From Gammaproteobacteria bacterium (GTDB taxonomy: Bacteria > Pseudomonadota > Gammaproteobacteria > Pseudomonadales > Pseudohongiellaceae), in NCBI GenBank assembly GCA_009844085.1, contig VYCF01000043.1:1-44158 (forward strand): a stretch of 44,158 nt of DNA, written 5' to 3'. Every line of letters starts with the position of its first letter. The stretch's first letter is position 1. The position numbers were made by a program, and so were the translations under genes. The notes below the pieces were generated by a model, which ran no database searches, was not told where the DNA came from, and was given only the letters and a program-made list of their open reading frames with translations. Below are positions 16,020-24,304 of the stretch, one piece after another.

Positions 16020-17323
16020 TCCGCTGTGGCCGGTGGAAATCCCTCGCCGGCCGCGTCGGCGGTCTCGTTCTGCAGGCGAACCAGCAGGAAAGCCGAAGCG
16101 AGATTGCACAGGCCCATGGCGATAAGCGCAAGGTCATAGTCGCCGGCGATGTCGTAGTACAGGGCCACGAGTACCGGACCTACCGCGGACAGCCCGAAGG
16201 AAAAGGGCAAGGCCATGCTGCGCACCGACCCGAGATAGCGGCGCCCGAAGAACGAGGCCCAGATCACTTCCTGCAGCGGCAGCATGCCGCCCCAGCCGAC
16301 GCCCATGATCAGGAAGCCGGCGTAAACGAGAACATCCATGCGGTTGGCGATGGCGAAGACGATGAAGATTACCGAAAGCCCGGTAACGACTGCCCCGGTC
16401 GCGGTCAGCAACATGGGCTGGAAACGGTCGATCAGCATGCCCCAGAAAGGTTTGCTGAACAGCGCGGGCAACGAAGCCAGCGGCACCATGCCGGCGGCGA
16501 CCAGGCGCGAATAGCCGGCGTCGGTCATCAGTGGAATCGTCTGCAGCAGCATTACCGTGATCGAGATCTGGAACAGGCCGAACGCGACGACCAGGACGTA
16601 GAACTCGCTCGTGCGCATCGCCTGGGCGCGGGTCATGGAGCGCGCGAAGTCCGCATGGGCGGCCGCGCCATGGCCCTGCTCCAGTTCCTTTTCCGTCTTG
16701 CCGTCGGGAAACATGCCATGGTCTTCGGGCCGGCGGCGCACGATCGCCGCCATGGGCAAGGTCAGGCACAGGGTGATCAGGCTCAGAATCCGCCAGGATT
16801 CGCGCCAGCCGAAATTGTCCACGAGGAAGGTGGCCACCGGCTGAATCACGATGCCGGCAAGCGAGATTCCCATCGCAGCCAGCGACACCGCCCAGCCACG
16901 GCGTTCGACGAACCATTTACCCAGGGAGACACTGATCACCAGACTGCCGATCATGGCGCTGCCGGCGGTGAGAATGACGCCGTTCAGCAACAGCCATTGA
17001 GGCAATGTCTGGACCAGGCTCAATCCGTACAAGGTCGCCGACATCAACAATGCGCCGGCAAAAATGAATGGGCGACCGCCCCACCGGTCGATCCACGCGC
17101 CGATCATGAAGCCGGTGAATGCAACCATGAGCTGCCCGATCGACCGCGAGGCGCTGAATTCGGCCCGGGTCCAGCCGAACTCGTCGTTCATCGGCACCAT
17201 GAAGGCTCCGGCGACATAGTTCGACATGCCTATGGCAATAAACTGCGTAATCAGACCGGCAAGAACGATCCAGTATCCGTAGTAAATACGCTTCCCCATT
17301 AGCTGGCTTGGACTGAGCAACAT
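16016..17323 (-). CDS. MFS transporter
   Basis: A 435-residue major facilitator with 12 predicted membrane segments. The loop between helices 2 and 3 is GAWIDRWGGRPFIF, the MFS signature. The sequence RPEDHGMFPDGKTE in the central loop and the overall pattern resemble the monocarboxylate/oxalate-formate group of bacterial transporters. The substrate cannot be named. An in-frame ATG at 17299 (MGKRIYYGYW) is a plausible alternative start. Its end overlaps tesA, so the two genes are convergent. Confidence 0.9.
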   Translation of the reverse strand: MLLSPSQLMGKRIYYGYWIVLAGLITQFIAIGMSNYVAGAFMVPMNDEFGWTRAEFSASRSIGQLMVAFTGFMIGAWIDRWGGRPFIFAGALLMSATLYGLSLVQTLPQWLLLNGVILTAGSAMIGSLVISVSLGKWFVERRGWAVSLAAMGISLAGIVIQPVATFLVDNFGWRESWRILSLITLCLTLPMAAIVRRRPEDHGMFPDGKTEKELEQGHGAAAHADFARSMTRAQAMRTSEFYVLVVAFGLFQISITVMLLQTIPLMTDAGYSRLVAAGMVPLASLPALFSKPFWGMLIDRFQPMLLTATGAVVTGLSVIFIVFAIANRMDVLVYAGFLIMGVGWGGMLPLQEVIWASFFGRRYLGSVRSMALPFSFGLSAVGPVLVALYYDIAGDYDLALIAMGLCNLASAFLLVRLQNETADAAGEGFPPATAD

Positions 17324-17344
17324 CGCGTGATCGATCTAATCGCT

Positions 17345-17578
17345 TCAGTCGCCAAAATCTTCCCGAAGTTCATCTATCAAGGTATTTGTTACGACACCGC
17401 CTCTGGAAGGAGAGGGCCTGAAGCCGTAATTGTCGGTCTCCCCGGAATCGCCGCTGTCCTGGTTCAGAGCCTGACGGAGCAACTGGGAAACGATCTGGCC
17501 GGCAGTTTTCCGCTGTCTTCGCGCCAGTTCCTTGGCGGCCATCAGTACGTCCGGGTCGAGATCGAGTGTGATGCGCAT
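17345..17578 (-). CDS. Orphan CopG/RHH-type antitoxin
   Basis: A 77-residue protein. MRITLDLDPDVLMAAKELARRQ is the RHH DNA-binding start of CopG/VapB antitoxins, and KTAGQIVSQLLRQAL completes the second helix. The start at 17578 is supported by the ribosome site GGGAGGAAAG just upstream. No toxin gene follows: the next gene on this strand is the MFS transporter, about 20 bases downstream. It is therefore an antitoxin that has lost its partner or a stand-alone repressor. Confidence 0.75.
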   Translation of the reverse strand: MRITLDLDPDVLMAAKELARRQRKTAGQIVSQLLRQALNQDSGDSGETDNYGFRPSPSRGGVVTNTLIDELREDFGD

Positions 17579-17829
17579 GACTTTCCTCCCATAACAAACG
17601 CGAATCATATCGCATCAAGCATCAATTCAATGCTGGAAGACGGGGCTATAGGCGATTCGAACTAAATTCACGTGGAACTACGCACGTTCGCGACGTCTTG
17701 GCTAGCCTTTTGCTGCAAGACTCAATTCAACATCGAACCAAGCCGTACTTCGCGCCGGGGATGGCGCAAATCGCCACCGGAACGACCGAGTGAGCAAACT
17801 TGATTAGACTGTCCCAATGGGGCATAAAA

Positions 17830-18174
17830 TTGCAGTTGCGGACCGTCGCCGAGACACCTCTCTTTTGTCGGCAGGCGGATAAGTTGTTCAACGAGGCGGA
17901 ACGGCGGGAGTTGATTTCGCTACTTGCATCCAATCCGCTTGCCGGAGTCGAGATTCTTGGCACGGGAGGGGTGCGAAAGCTGCGGTTTGCCACGCAAGGG
18001 CAAGGAAAACGAGGCGGCGTGCGCATAATCTACTTCCATGTAGACGATCAAATGCCGGTTTACGCTCTGCTTGCCTACGCGAAATCGGCAAAAACCGATT
18101 TGACGGAACACGAACGGCAACAGGTTGCGGAATTGGCGACTGCCATCAAGGCAATGCGCAAGGAGAAGACATGA
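17830..18174 (+). CDS. HigB/RelE-family toxin
   Basis: About 114 residues. RTVAETPLFCRQADKLF, GTGGVRKLRFATQGQGKRGGVRIIYFHVDD and LLAYAKSAKTDLT are the signature blocks of RelE-superfamily toxins encoded upstream of an XRE antitoxin. These toxins cleave mRNA, usually ribosome-dependently. The start is uncertain: TTG codons at 17800, 17830 and 17836 are possible, and family alignment favours 17830 or 17836. It overlaps the antitoxin gene by 4 bases. The toxin-first order is typical of higBA. Confidence 0.85.
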   Translation: MQLRTVAETPLFCRQADKLFNEAERRELISLLASNPLAGVEILGTGGVRKLRFATQGQGKRGGVRIIYFHVDDQMPVYALLAYAKSAKTDLTEHERQQVAELATAIKAMRKEKT

Positions 18175-18458
18175 GTACTATTGGCGAAGATCTGATTCAA
18201 TCCCTCAAGGAAGCGCTCGCCCACGCGAAAGGAGAAGGTCCGGCGATTGTTCATGAATTCCCCACACCGCGGGAGGTACGAGAACGGGTACGCCTCACCC
18301 AGGCGGAGATGGCCCCGCTTATGGGAATGAGTCTTTCGGGCTACCGAAAATGGGAACAGGGAGAAAGAAAAATGAGCGGACCGGCTGTCAATTTGTTGCA
18401 AGTGATTGCCAAAGAACCTGAAGCTGTGATGAGAGCGCTACACATGCAACGTGCGTAA
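18171..18458 (+). CDS. HigA-like XRE antitoxin
   Basis: A 95-residue protein. VREVRERVRLTQAEMAPLMGMSLSG-type residues (about 35-60) form an XRE helix-turn-helix, followed by YRKWEQGERKMSGPAVNLL. Its ATG overlaps the toxin stop (ATGA), so the pair is coupled. It should neutralise the upstream RelE-type toxin and repress the operon through its DNA-binding domain. Intact length for the family. Confidence 0.88.
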   Translation: MSTIGEDLIQSLKEALAHAKGEGPAIVHEFPTPREVRERVRLTQAEMAPLMGMSLSGYRKWEQGERKMSGPAVNLLQVIAKEPEAVMRALHMQRA

Positions 18459-18481
18459 AGGCTCAGTGGGCGAGAACCTAA

Positions 18482-18619
18482 ATGGCAATGATTGAGCACA
18501 GCACCACCCCAAGTACAGTGGCCAGAATCGAGCGGCTTCGTGAAGCACTTGCTCTTTGCTCGACGAGCGCTTCCAACTCATGGGGCGAAGGAAGCATTGA
18601 GGTCATGCACAAAGTTTAA
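18482..18619 (+). CDS. Possible small protein, unknown
   Basis: A 45-codon frame beginning ATG GCA ATG, 23 bases after the antitoxin stop. It encodes VARIERLREALALC followed by a Ser-rich stretch and ends HKV. It is amphipathic but matches no family I know. It could be a short third gene of the higBA-like operon or a remnant; coding status is unproven. The remaining bases to 18660 show nothing. Confidence 0.25.
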   Translation: MAMIEHSTTPSTVARIERLREALALCSTSASNSWGEGSIEVMHKV

Positions 18620-18660
18620 GACAATACCTGATCCGTTAATGCTTTACATAATCTGGATTC

Positions 18661-19974
18661 TTATATCTCAAGCGGAAACTTGTCCGCAACTTTCTCATTG
18701 CTCGTTAGAATTTGCTCACGCTTGGCAAGAGTTTCATGCCATTCCTGCGCCTCTCGATCTTTAAAGAAATTTGCTTCCGGCGCCAATTGCTTTACGGCTA
18801 TCTCAACCTCTTCCAATTTGACACTAAAGAACTCCTTTCGCATGTTTGACATATTTATTCGTCGATCAGAAAATTCCTTATGCAGCGATGATTCTAAAGT
18901 TGGAGCATCTTCAGAATAGATCATGGCATGTGTATCAAATTTAAATGGAACACTGGCATCTCCGAGCTCTCGAACTCGATCCTCCGGATCTAATCGCCTA
19001 GTTAGGCCAATTTTCACTACATCTTCCCCGAAAGAACCAATGTTGGAAATTATGTATACATAACCAGATTTGGTCATCTCAGCCATTGCCCGTGCGCGCT
19101 CACTCGTTGAACGTGCGTGTGCCAATTCCTCCTCCAATTCCTTTATTCGGGACAACATCTCTGTACTCGCCTCAGTATCCGAAATCTCTTTCCTTGCACG
19201 CTCCAATAGTTGTTGATACTTTTGTTCTTCTCGCTCTGCCGCTTTTACCTCAGCTAATAGCCGTTTTTCTTCTCGTTCTGCTCGTGCAAGTTCCACTCGT
19301 TCATCTTTCTCTCGCTTCTGCTGTTCCCGGAGTTCATGAGTCAAGCGAAGTTCCTCCAGTTTTAAAGAAACATATTTTTCACTGATTCTTAGATTCATTG
19401 ATGCATTTGCATTATCAATCTGTTTAGCTGAATTTAGAATTCTTTTTTCCATTGCAACCACATTATTCCATCTAGTGTTCGCTATTGCAGCTTCACATTC
19501 GTTATTGAACGCTCTCATCGTTAGGCGAGTTTGGCGATTTGCCATTGTTTTACCTTTAGAAAGACTACCATCTACAGTCCAATTTGTTGGACAAATAGTT
19601 GCTGATTTTTGGGAAATCATCTGTTTTTGTTTCTCTCTAATCCCCTTTATCCTATTTTTGTATGTTTCACTATCCCCAAATTCAAAATGAGGTTCATACA
19701 CCCCAAGTTCGACAAATGACAACCGCTCGTCATAGACAGCGACTTCATGTTCTAGTTTTTCCAGCAATTCGCGCTTTTCCTTATATTCTATTCGCGTTTT
19801 CTCAATATCGTTCCTTAAATCACTGGCAGCCTTGTTAAGGGTAGATACTTCTTTCTCAATAGATATTATCGGTGAATATTTGTTTTCCAGTTTTCTTGAC
19901 TTCCTATGCTGTATTATCCAAAGCGACAAGAATGTGATGGAAAGCACAACCAATAAAACTGTTAAGATATCCAT
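18661..19974 (-). CDS. DUF4041 / MUG113 (GIY-YIG-like) coiled-coil protein
   Basis: A 437-residue protein. Residues 4-22 are one membrane helix, followed by long coiled coil (about 30-90 and 190-300), with a DUF4041-type region between (YEPHFEFGDSETYKNRI and ANRQTRLTMRAFNNECEAAI). The C-terminal MUG113/T5orf172 domain holds YVYIISN, VKIGLTRR, RVRELGDASVP and the Glu in LESSLHKEF, a GIY-YIG nuclease-like layout. Such proteins occur sporadically in phages and accessory regions; no function is established that I know of. Base composition is much more AT-rich than neighbours, suggesting transfer. A GGAG site precedes the ATG. Confidence 0.85.
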   Translation of the reverse strand: MDILTVLLVVLSITFLSLWIIQHRKSRKLENKYSPIISIEKEVSTLNKAASDLRNDIEKTRIEYKEKRELLEKLEHEVAVYDERLSFVELGVYEPHFEFGDSETYKNRIKGIREKQKQMISQKSATICPTNWTVDGSLSKGKTMANRQTRLTMRAFNNECEAAIANTRWNNVVAMEKRILNSAKQIDNANASMNLRISEKYVSLKLEELRLTHELREQQKREKDERVELARAEREEKRLLAEVKAAEREEQKYQQLLERARKEISDTEASTEMLSRIKELEEELAHARSTSERARAMAEMTKSGYVYIISNIGSFGEDVVKIGLTRRLDPEDRVRELGDASVPFKFDTHAMIYSEDAPTLESSLHKEFSDRRINMSNMRKEFFSVKLEEVEIAVKQLAPEANFFKDREAQEWHETLAKREQILTSNEKVADKFPLEI

Positions 19975-20019
19975 GTTTTCTCCAAGAGAAGTAATTTAGC
20001 GGCGAGCGCGAGATACTGC

Positions 20020-20034
20020 CATATTGAAAATATG
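20020..20034. promoter_or_regulatory. Operator-like palindrome
   Basis: CATATT-GAA-AATATG is a perfect 6-bp inverted repeat with a 3-base centre, about 45 bases upstream of the DUF4041 gene start and 62 bases upstream of the DruA-like remnant. It closely resembles the vapB operator at 401-417. It may be the operator left from a lost antitoxin module, or a site bound by one of the RHH proteins in this window. Confidence 0.4.
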
Positions 20035-20096
20035 TGTTCAAGATGACTCCCTAACTCCCAGGGCTTTGCCACGCTGGATTGTGCGACAAAGGCGAC

Positions 20097-20396
20097 ATGG
20101 AATCGCTGTCGCACACGCAGGCCCATCCCGTTCTTGCGGAGGCGCCGGAAGGATTTCGCCTTTTGGATGTGAAGGTGCGTCTGGCGACGGCGGTGGAGCG
20201 TCCGCTGTGGGACGCGCTGATGGACGAGCGGCACTATCTGGGTTTCCACCGTTTCGCAGGCCGGGGTTTGCGCTATGTGGCGGTGTGGCGCGGCCGCTGG
20301 CTGGCGCTGGCCGGCGAACCGCATCAACCGCATTCGACAGTGCGCGGGCCAGCGCCGGTTCGCTCGCGAACCCGCGAAGATCAAATCACGGCGTGA
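20097..20396 (+). pseudogene. Truncated DruA-like (DUF4338) protein
   Basis: About 99 codons. Residues 20-70 (RLATAVERPLWDALMDERHYLG, GRGLRYVAVWRGRWLALAGE) match the start of the DUF4338/DruA family, whose members run to several hundred residues. Directly after WLALAGE, where the family continues with a conserved AALKC-type segment, the sequence changes to unrelated Pro/Arg-rich codons and stops. Most of the protein is therefore missing. DruA belongs to the Druantia anti-phage system, but DUF4338 proteins also occur in transposon-like elements, so the origin is undecided. No partner genes are present. Confidence 0.65.
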
Positions 20397-20719
20397 ATCC
20401 CCCGGCCGGCTTGCAAAACCCAAGCCCGCAACGCCAACTCATCAAGCCGCCGCGCTCAGCGTGGGAAAGTTCTGGGATACGCATTGATCGCTATTGCACC
20501 TCAGTCTTTTCCCAAGGATTCTAAAGAGCCAACTCGATATGTGCTACGAGTGTGCCATTTAATCCGCCCGAATATTCGAGAATTACATCGTCTGAATAGT
20601 TAACGCGACCCGCCTACCAACTATCGCGTAAATTCCGTGAGTGCCAACAAGGTCGAATTCACTTTTTGAAGGAGTGATTCACTTTGGCTTAGCGCCCAGG
20701 TTCGGGGATTACAGTCCAC
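20397..20719. other. Intergenic remnant region
   Basis: About 320 bases between two broken genes. I see no intact coding frame, RNA gene, inverted repeat end or promoter. The GC-rich first 90 bases resemble coding DNA and may be leftover sequence; the rest is AT-rich. Confidence 0.4.
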
Positions 20720-21322
20720 TTACCACCAGTGCTCCGGTTTGCTGATCACCCGTTTACGCGTGCATACTTTTCCGGGGAGTTGTGCTTCAGCCAACTCTTC
20801 ATCAGAAATACCCCTGCGAGTCCAATCCGCATGTTCACAAAGGTCAGCGCTCGCATTTCTATCTGCGCCTCGAACGGGAGCGATAACGCCGACTTTCAAA
20901 TCATGCCAACGCATTTTCGCTACACGCAGAGCGGGCGCCAAATCACTATCATTTGAGAAAATAACTGCCTGATCAATAGATTGATCCATAACATCGCAAA
21001 GCATATGTACTGCAATGGAAACATCTGTCTGTTTTTCTTCCGGCGCCCAAACGGCAAGTTTCTGATTGAAATCTATTAGATCTCGATAAGCGTAGTATTT
21101 CTTGAGTTGTACATTTTACTTTCCTTTATTCACTTCCAATCGGGCATTCTTCTCTTTGCTGTGAGCCTGTAAGGATAGCAGGTAGTCCTGCTGAGCCCTG
21201 TACGAAACATCTCCGCGAGAAGAAAATTTGGCACTGATGTCTGCTGTGAAGTACTTGATGGAAACCAACTCACGTCGAAACAACGTCAGATTCGTCGAAT
21301 CGCGCCTGTACTGGCGCGCCAA
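20720..21322 (-). pseudogene. NYN-domain nuclease gene interrupted by an in-frame stop
   Basis: Reading 21322 to 20720 in one frame gives a NYN/LabA-type PIN-like ribonuclease: LVSIKYFTADISAK, then a TAA at 21116-21118, then TDVSIAVHMLCDV, DQAVIFSNDSDLAPAL and LPGKVCTRKRVISKPEHWW. Both halves share the same frame, so one nonsense codon separates them. The first 25 or so residues of the family, with the first catalytic Asp (IDGxN-type), are also missing; a terminator hairpin lies there instead. The remaining Asp cluster in SNDSDL is intact. The gene is very probably dead. Confidence 0.75.
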
Positions 21323-21326
21323 AATG

Positions 21327-21354
21327 AAAAAACCGCCCTTGAGGGCGGTTTTTT
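21327..21354. terminator. Strong bidirectional intrinsic terminator
   Basis: CCGCCC-TTGA-GGGCGG (21333-21348), flanked by six A on the left and six T on the right. It works as a rho-independent terminator in both directions. It sits exactly at the truncated 5' end of the NYN gene, about 125 bases from the pdxJ stop, and is most likely the terminator of the minus-strand bcp-ybfF-pdxJ operon. Confidence 0.9.
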
Positions 21355-21480
21355 CTCCCCAAGCTTCATTGAACCAACTTCACAAGGGGGCGGTTGAAGC
21401 CGACTATAATAAAGTCAGCTACATCTGGCAACAATTTTGAATCCAGCACTGGCAACAGACTGCGGAGTTGGCCTTGTATT

Positions 21481-22215
21481 TTATGCGCTGCCTTCGCAGA
21501 TGGCCAGGTAGCGGGAGATTACCCGTTCCACGCCGTGTTCGAGGCATTCGACTATGAGGGCATGGCCTATGGATACTTCGAGGACGTTTTCGATTTCGAG
21601 GAAACGGGCGAGATTGTCGAGGTTCAGGTCGTGGCCGGCGTTGACGCCGATTCCAAGGTCTGTGGCCCTGGCCGCTGCCGCGCGATAGCGCGCCAGCACT
21701 TCGTCTTCTTCCCGCCCGCCGAAGGCCTGGGCGAATTCTTCGGTATAGAGTTCGACGCGGTCGCAACCTGCTGACGGTGCGTGTTCGGCCATTGCCACAG
21801 ATGGATCGAGGAACAAGCTGCTGCGTACGCCGGCATCGCGCAGCCGCGAGGCAGCTTCCTGCAACAGCGCCAGGTTGGCGGTAATATCCCAGCCGTGATC
21901 CGAAGTGATCTGGTCGGGGGCGTCGGGCACGAGAGTGCATTGGTCGGGATTCACCTGCGCCACCAGGGCGAGGAAATCCGGCGACGGGTAGCCTTCGATG
22001 TTGAATTCGACTTCGGGAAAGTCCTTGAGCATCTCGCTTAACGCAAAGACGTCGCCGCGGCGGATGTGACGCTCGTCGGGACGCGGATGCACAGTGATTC
22101 CGCGCACGCCGAGGCCGATCACGCGGCGGGCGAAATCCGTCACGCCGGGATATTCCCTTCCGCGCGAATTGCGCAGCAGGGCGATCTTGTTCACGTTGAC
22201 GCTAAGCTTGGTCAT
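21481..22215 (-). CDS. pdxJ: Pyridoxine 5'-phosphate synthase
   Basis: A 244-residue TIM-barrel enzyme that condenses 1-deoxyxylulose 5-phosphate with 3-amino-2-oxopropyl phosphate to pyridoxine 5'-phosphate. Family motifs: LSVNVNKIALLRNSRG at the N-terminus, GITVHPRPDERHIR with the catalytic His, FNIEGYPS with the catalytic Glu, QCTLVPDAPDQITSDHGWD, RVELYTEEFA, GVNAGHDLNL and VSIGHALI for phosphate binding. It overlaps the upstream ybfF-like gene by 4 bases. Most of its family carry this complete set, so it should be active. pdxH of the same pathway is also in this window. Confidence 0.96.
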   Translation of the reverse strand: MTKLSVNVNKIALLRNSRGREYPGVTDFARRVIGLGVRGITVHPRPDERHIRRGDVFALSEMLKDFPEVEFNIEGYPSPDFLALVAQVNPDQCTLVPDAPDQITSDHGWDITANLALLQEAASRLRDAGVRSSLFLDPSVAMAEHAPSAGCDRVELYTEEFAQAFGGREEDEVLARYRAAAARATDLGIGVNAGHDLNLDNLARFLEIENVLEVSIGHALIVECLEHGVERVISRYLAICEGSA

Positions 22216-23006
22216 GCGTCTTGCCCGCCTTTCGCAAGAAATTCTTCGATTGCCTTAAGCGAAGCTTGCGGCTGCTCCACGTTCAGCCAATGTCCGGCGT
22301 CCGGCAACAATTGTATCTCGGCTGCCGGAAACAGGCGGCGGATCTCCAGTTGATGGTCGAATTGCAGGTAGGCGGAACGTTCGCCGAACAGGAACAGCAC
22401 GGGGCCGCCATACGGTTCCGACGTTTCGGGAGCGCTCGACAAGGCCGCCAGATTGGCTTCGATGGCCGCCAGGTTCAAGCGCCAGCGATAGCCGCCTTGC
22501 GGCAGCCGTTCCAGATTGGTCAGGAGAAATTCCCGGACCCGATCCTCGGGGATGGCATTGCGCAGAAACTCGTCCGCCTCGGCGCGGCTTCCCAGTTCCT
22601 GCACCGGTATGTTCAGCATCGCGGTCAGCGCGGGATGCCGCGCCTTTATCGTCGACACGTTGTAATCCACCGGAGCGATGTCCGCCACCACGAGTTTGCC
22701 GACCCGTTCCGGTTCGGCGAAAGCCAGTTGCATCGCTACCTTGCCGCCCATGGAATGGCCGAGCAGATGGCAGCTTTCCATGCCCTGGACGTCGAGCCAC
22801 TCGCCGACGTCCGCGGCCATGGCCGGATAGCTCATGTGTGCATCGTGCGGCGATGCGCCGTGGTTGCGCAGATCCAGGCCGTAGACGGCGAAGCGTTCGG
22901 CCAGATGACGCGCATGCCAGCCCCAGTTCGCCTGGCTGCCGAACAATCCGTGCAGAATCAGCAGCGGTTCGCCGTCTCCCGAGTACTGGCGGTGGCTCAG
23001 CAGCAT
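22212..23006 (-). CDS. ybfF: Alpha/beta hydrolase, YbfF-like esterase
   Basis: A 264-residue hydrolase. HGLFGSQANW supplies the oxyanion hole, LLGHSMGGKVAM holds nucleophile Ser85, DIAPVDYN is typical of YbfF esterases, and GHWLNVEQP carries the catalytic His. It has no signal peptide, so it is cytoplasmic. YbfF enzymes hydrolyse short acyl esters and thioesters, but the natural substrate is unknown. It sits between bcp (3-base gap) and pdxJ (4-base overlap), indicating one minus-strand operon. Confidence 0.88.
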   Translation of the reverse strand: MLLSHRQYSGDGEPLLILHGLFGSQANWGWHARHLAERFAVYGLDLRNHGASPHDAHMSYPAMAADVGEWLDVQGMESCHLLGHSMGGKVAMQLAFAEPERVGKLVVADIAPVDYNVSTIKARHPALTAMLNIPVQELGSRAEADEFLRNAIPEDRVREFLLTNLERLPQGGYRWRLNLAAIEANLAALSSAPETSEPYGGPVLFLFGERSAYLQFDHQLEIRRLFPAAEIQLLPDAGHWLNVEQPQASLKAIEEFLAKGGQDA

Positions 23007-23009
23007 CGC

Positions 23010-23483
23010 TTAGCCAAGAGAGTCGAGCACCTCGAAAACGTCGTCGTGGTGGGTCTTGGTTTTCACCTTGTCCATGACATGAGCGATGCTTCCGTCCTTG
23101 TCGATAACGAAGGTGACGCGGTGCACGCCCATGTACTTCCTGCCCATGAATTTCTTCAATCCCCAGACGCCGTATGCTTCGGCAATGGCGTGATCCTCAT
23201 CCGCAAGCAAGGTGAAATTCAGTTCTTCCTTCTCCTCGAACTTCTTCAGCCGCCTGACCGGGTCCGGACTCACGCCGATGGCGACGGCGTCGCGCTCCGC
23301 GAGTCCCTCGCTCGAATCGCGCAGGCCCTGTGCCTGGACAGTGCAGCCCGGCGTCATCGCCTTGGGATAGAAGTAAAGCACCACGCGCGACTTGCCGGCG
23401 AAATCCGCCAGGCTGACCGTGTTTCCTTCCTGGTCCGCCAGGCTGAAAGCGGGCGCCGCGTCGCCCTTCTGCAATGTGGTCAT
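23010..23483 (-). CDS. bcp: Thioredoxin-dependent peroxiredoxin, Bcp/PrxQ family
   Basis: A 157-residue peroxiredoxin that reduces hydroperoxides. The peroxidatic Cys47 lies in YPKAMTPGCT, and FTLLADEDHAIAEAYGVWG is typical. Odd feature: in E. coli the resolving Cys lies five residues later (TVQACGLRD), but here it is Gln (TVQAQGLRD), and Cys47 is the only cysteine in the protein. It therefore must act as a 1-Cys enzyme resolved by an external thiol. It is the first gene of the bcp-ybfF-pdxJ operon. Confidence 0.95.
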   Translation of the reverse strand: MTTLQKGDAAPAFSLADQEGNTVSLADFAGKSRVVLYFYPKAMTPGCTVQAQGLRDSSEGLAERDAVAIGVSPDPVRRLKKFEEKEELNFTLLADEDHAIAEAYGVWGLKKFMGRKYMGVHRVTFVIDKDGSIAHVMDKVKTKTHHDDVFEVLDSLG

Positions 23484-23548
23484 GTAATGTCTCTTCCTGG
23501 ATGAAAAATGTGCTGCATTATACCGGCAAGCAGGTATGATTCACGCCG

Positions 23549-24283
23549 ATGAAGTCAGCTCTCTTGAAATCGACAGGGCTATCGAGTCCCCGCTCCATCG
23601 TCATCCTGACCGGCGCCGGCATTTCAGCCGAATCGGGCATCCGCACTTTCCGCGCCGCCGAAGGCCTGTGGGAGGAACATCGGGTCGAAGACGTGGCTTC
23701 GCCGATCGGATACGCCCGCGACCCGCATCTCGTGCACGATTTTTACAACGAGCGGCGGCGGCTATTGCAAAAGCCGGAGATCGGGCCCAACGCGGCGCAT
23801 ATCGCGCTGGCCGAGTTCGAACGGGACTTCGCCGGCGAATTTCTGCTTGTCACCCAGAACATCGACAACCTGCACGAGCGCGCGGGCAGCCGCAATCTGC
23901 TGCACATGCACGGCGAGATGATGAAGATTCGCTGCGACTATTCCGGTGAGGTGTTCGAGAATCGCGAAGACGTCTTTCCGGAGTCCGAATGTTCCTGCTG
24001 CGGCCGTGAGGGTGGGCTGCGCCCCCATGTGGTCTGGTTCGGCGAGATGCCGTTCCACATGGACGAGATATTCAACGCCCTCGCCTTCTGCGACCTGTTC
24101 GTCTCCATCGGCACTTCGGGCAATGTCTATCCCGCCGCCGGTTTCTACCAGGCTGCCAGGGCAGGCGGTGCGCAAACCGTGGAATTGAATCTCGAACGCA
24201 CGGGCGGTAATTTCGATCGGGGAGTATACGGGCCGGCAACCGAAGTCGTGCCGGAGTTTTTCGCTAACGGAGTTTCGTCATGA
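23549..24283 (+). CDS. cobB: Class III sirtuin, NAD-dependent protein deacylase
   Basis: A 244-residue SIR2 enzyme. NAD binding: [15 protein letters not shown] (21-35) and [12 protein letters not shown]. Catalytic His121 is in HMHGEM. Tyr66 and Arg69 form the YxxR pair that selects succinyl and malonyl lysines in SIRT5-like CobB. Cys129 and the CSCC cluster may bind zinc. [10 protein letters not shown] is the class III signature. It removes acyl groups from lysines on metabolic enzymes. It stands alone, divergent from bcp. Confidence 0.95.
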   Translation: MKSALLKSTGLSSPRSIVILTGAGISAESGIRTFRAAEGLWEEHRVEDVASPIGYARDPHLVHDFYNERRRLLQKPEIGPNAAHIALAEFERDFAGEFLLVTQNIDNLHERAGSRNLLHMHGEMMKIRCDYSGEVFENREDVFPESECSCCGREGGLRPHVVWFGEMPFHMDEIFNALAFCDLFVSIGTSGNVYPAAGFYQAARAGGAQTVELNLERTGGNFDRGVYGPATEVVPEFFANGVSS

Positions 24284-24304
24284 GATGTCCTTCGAAACGA
24301 CCCC

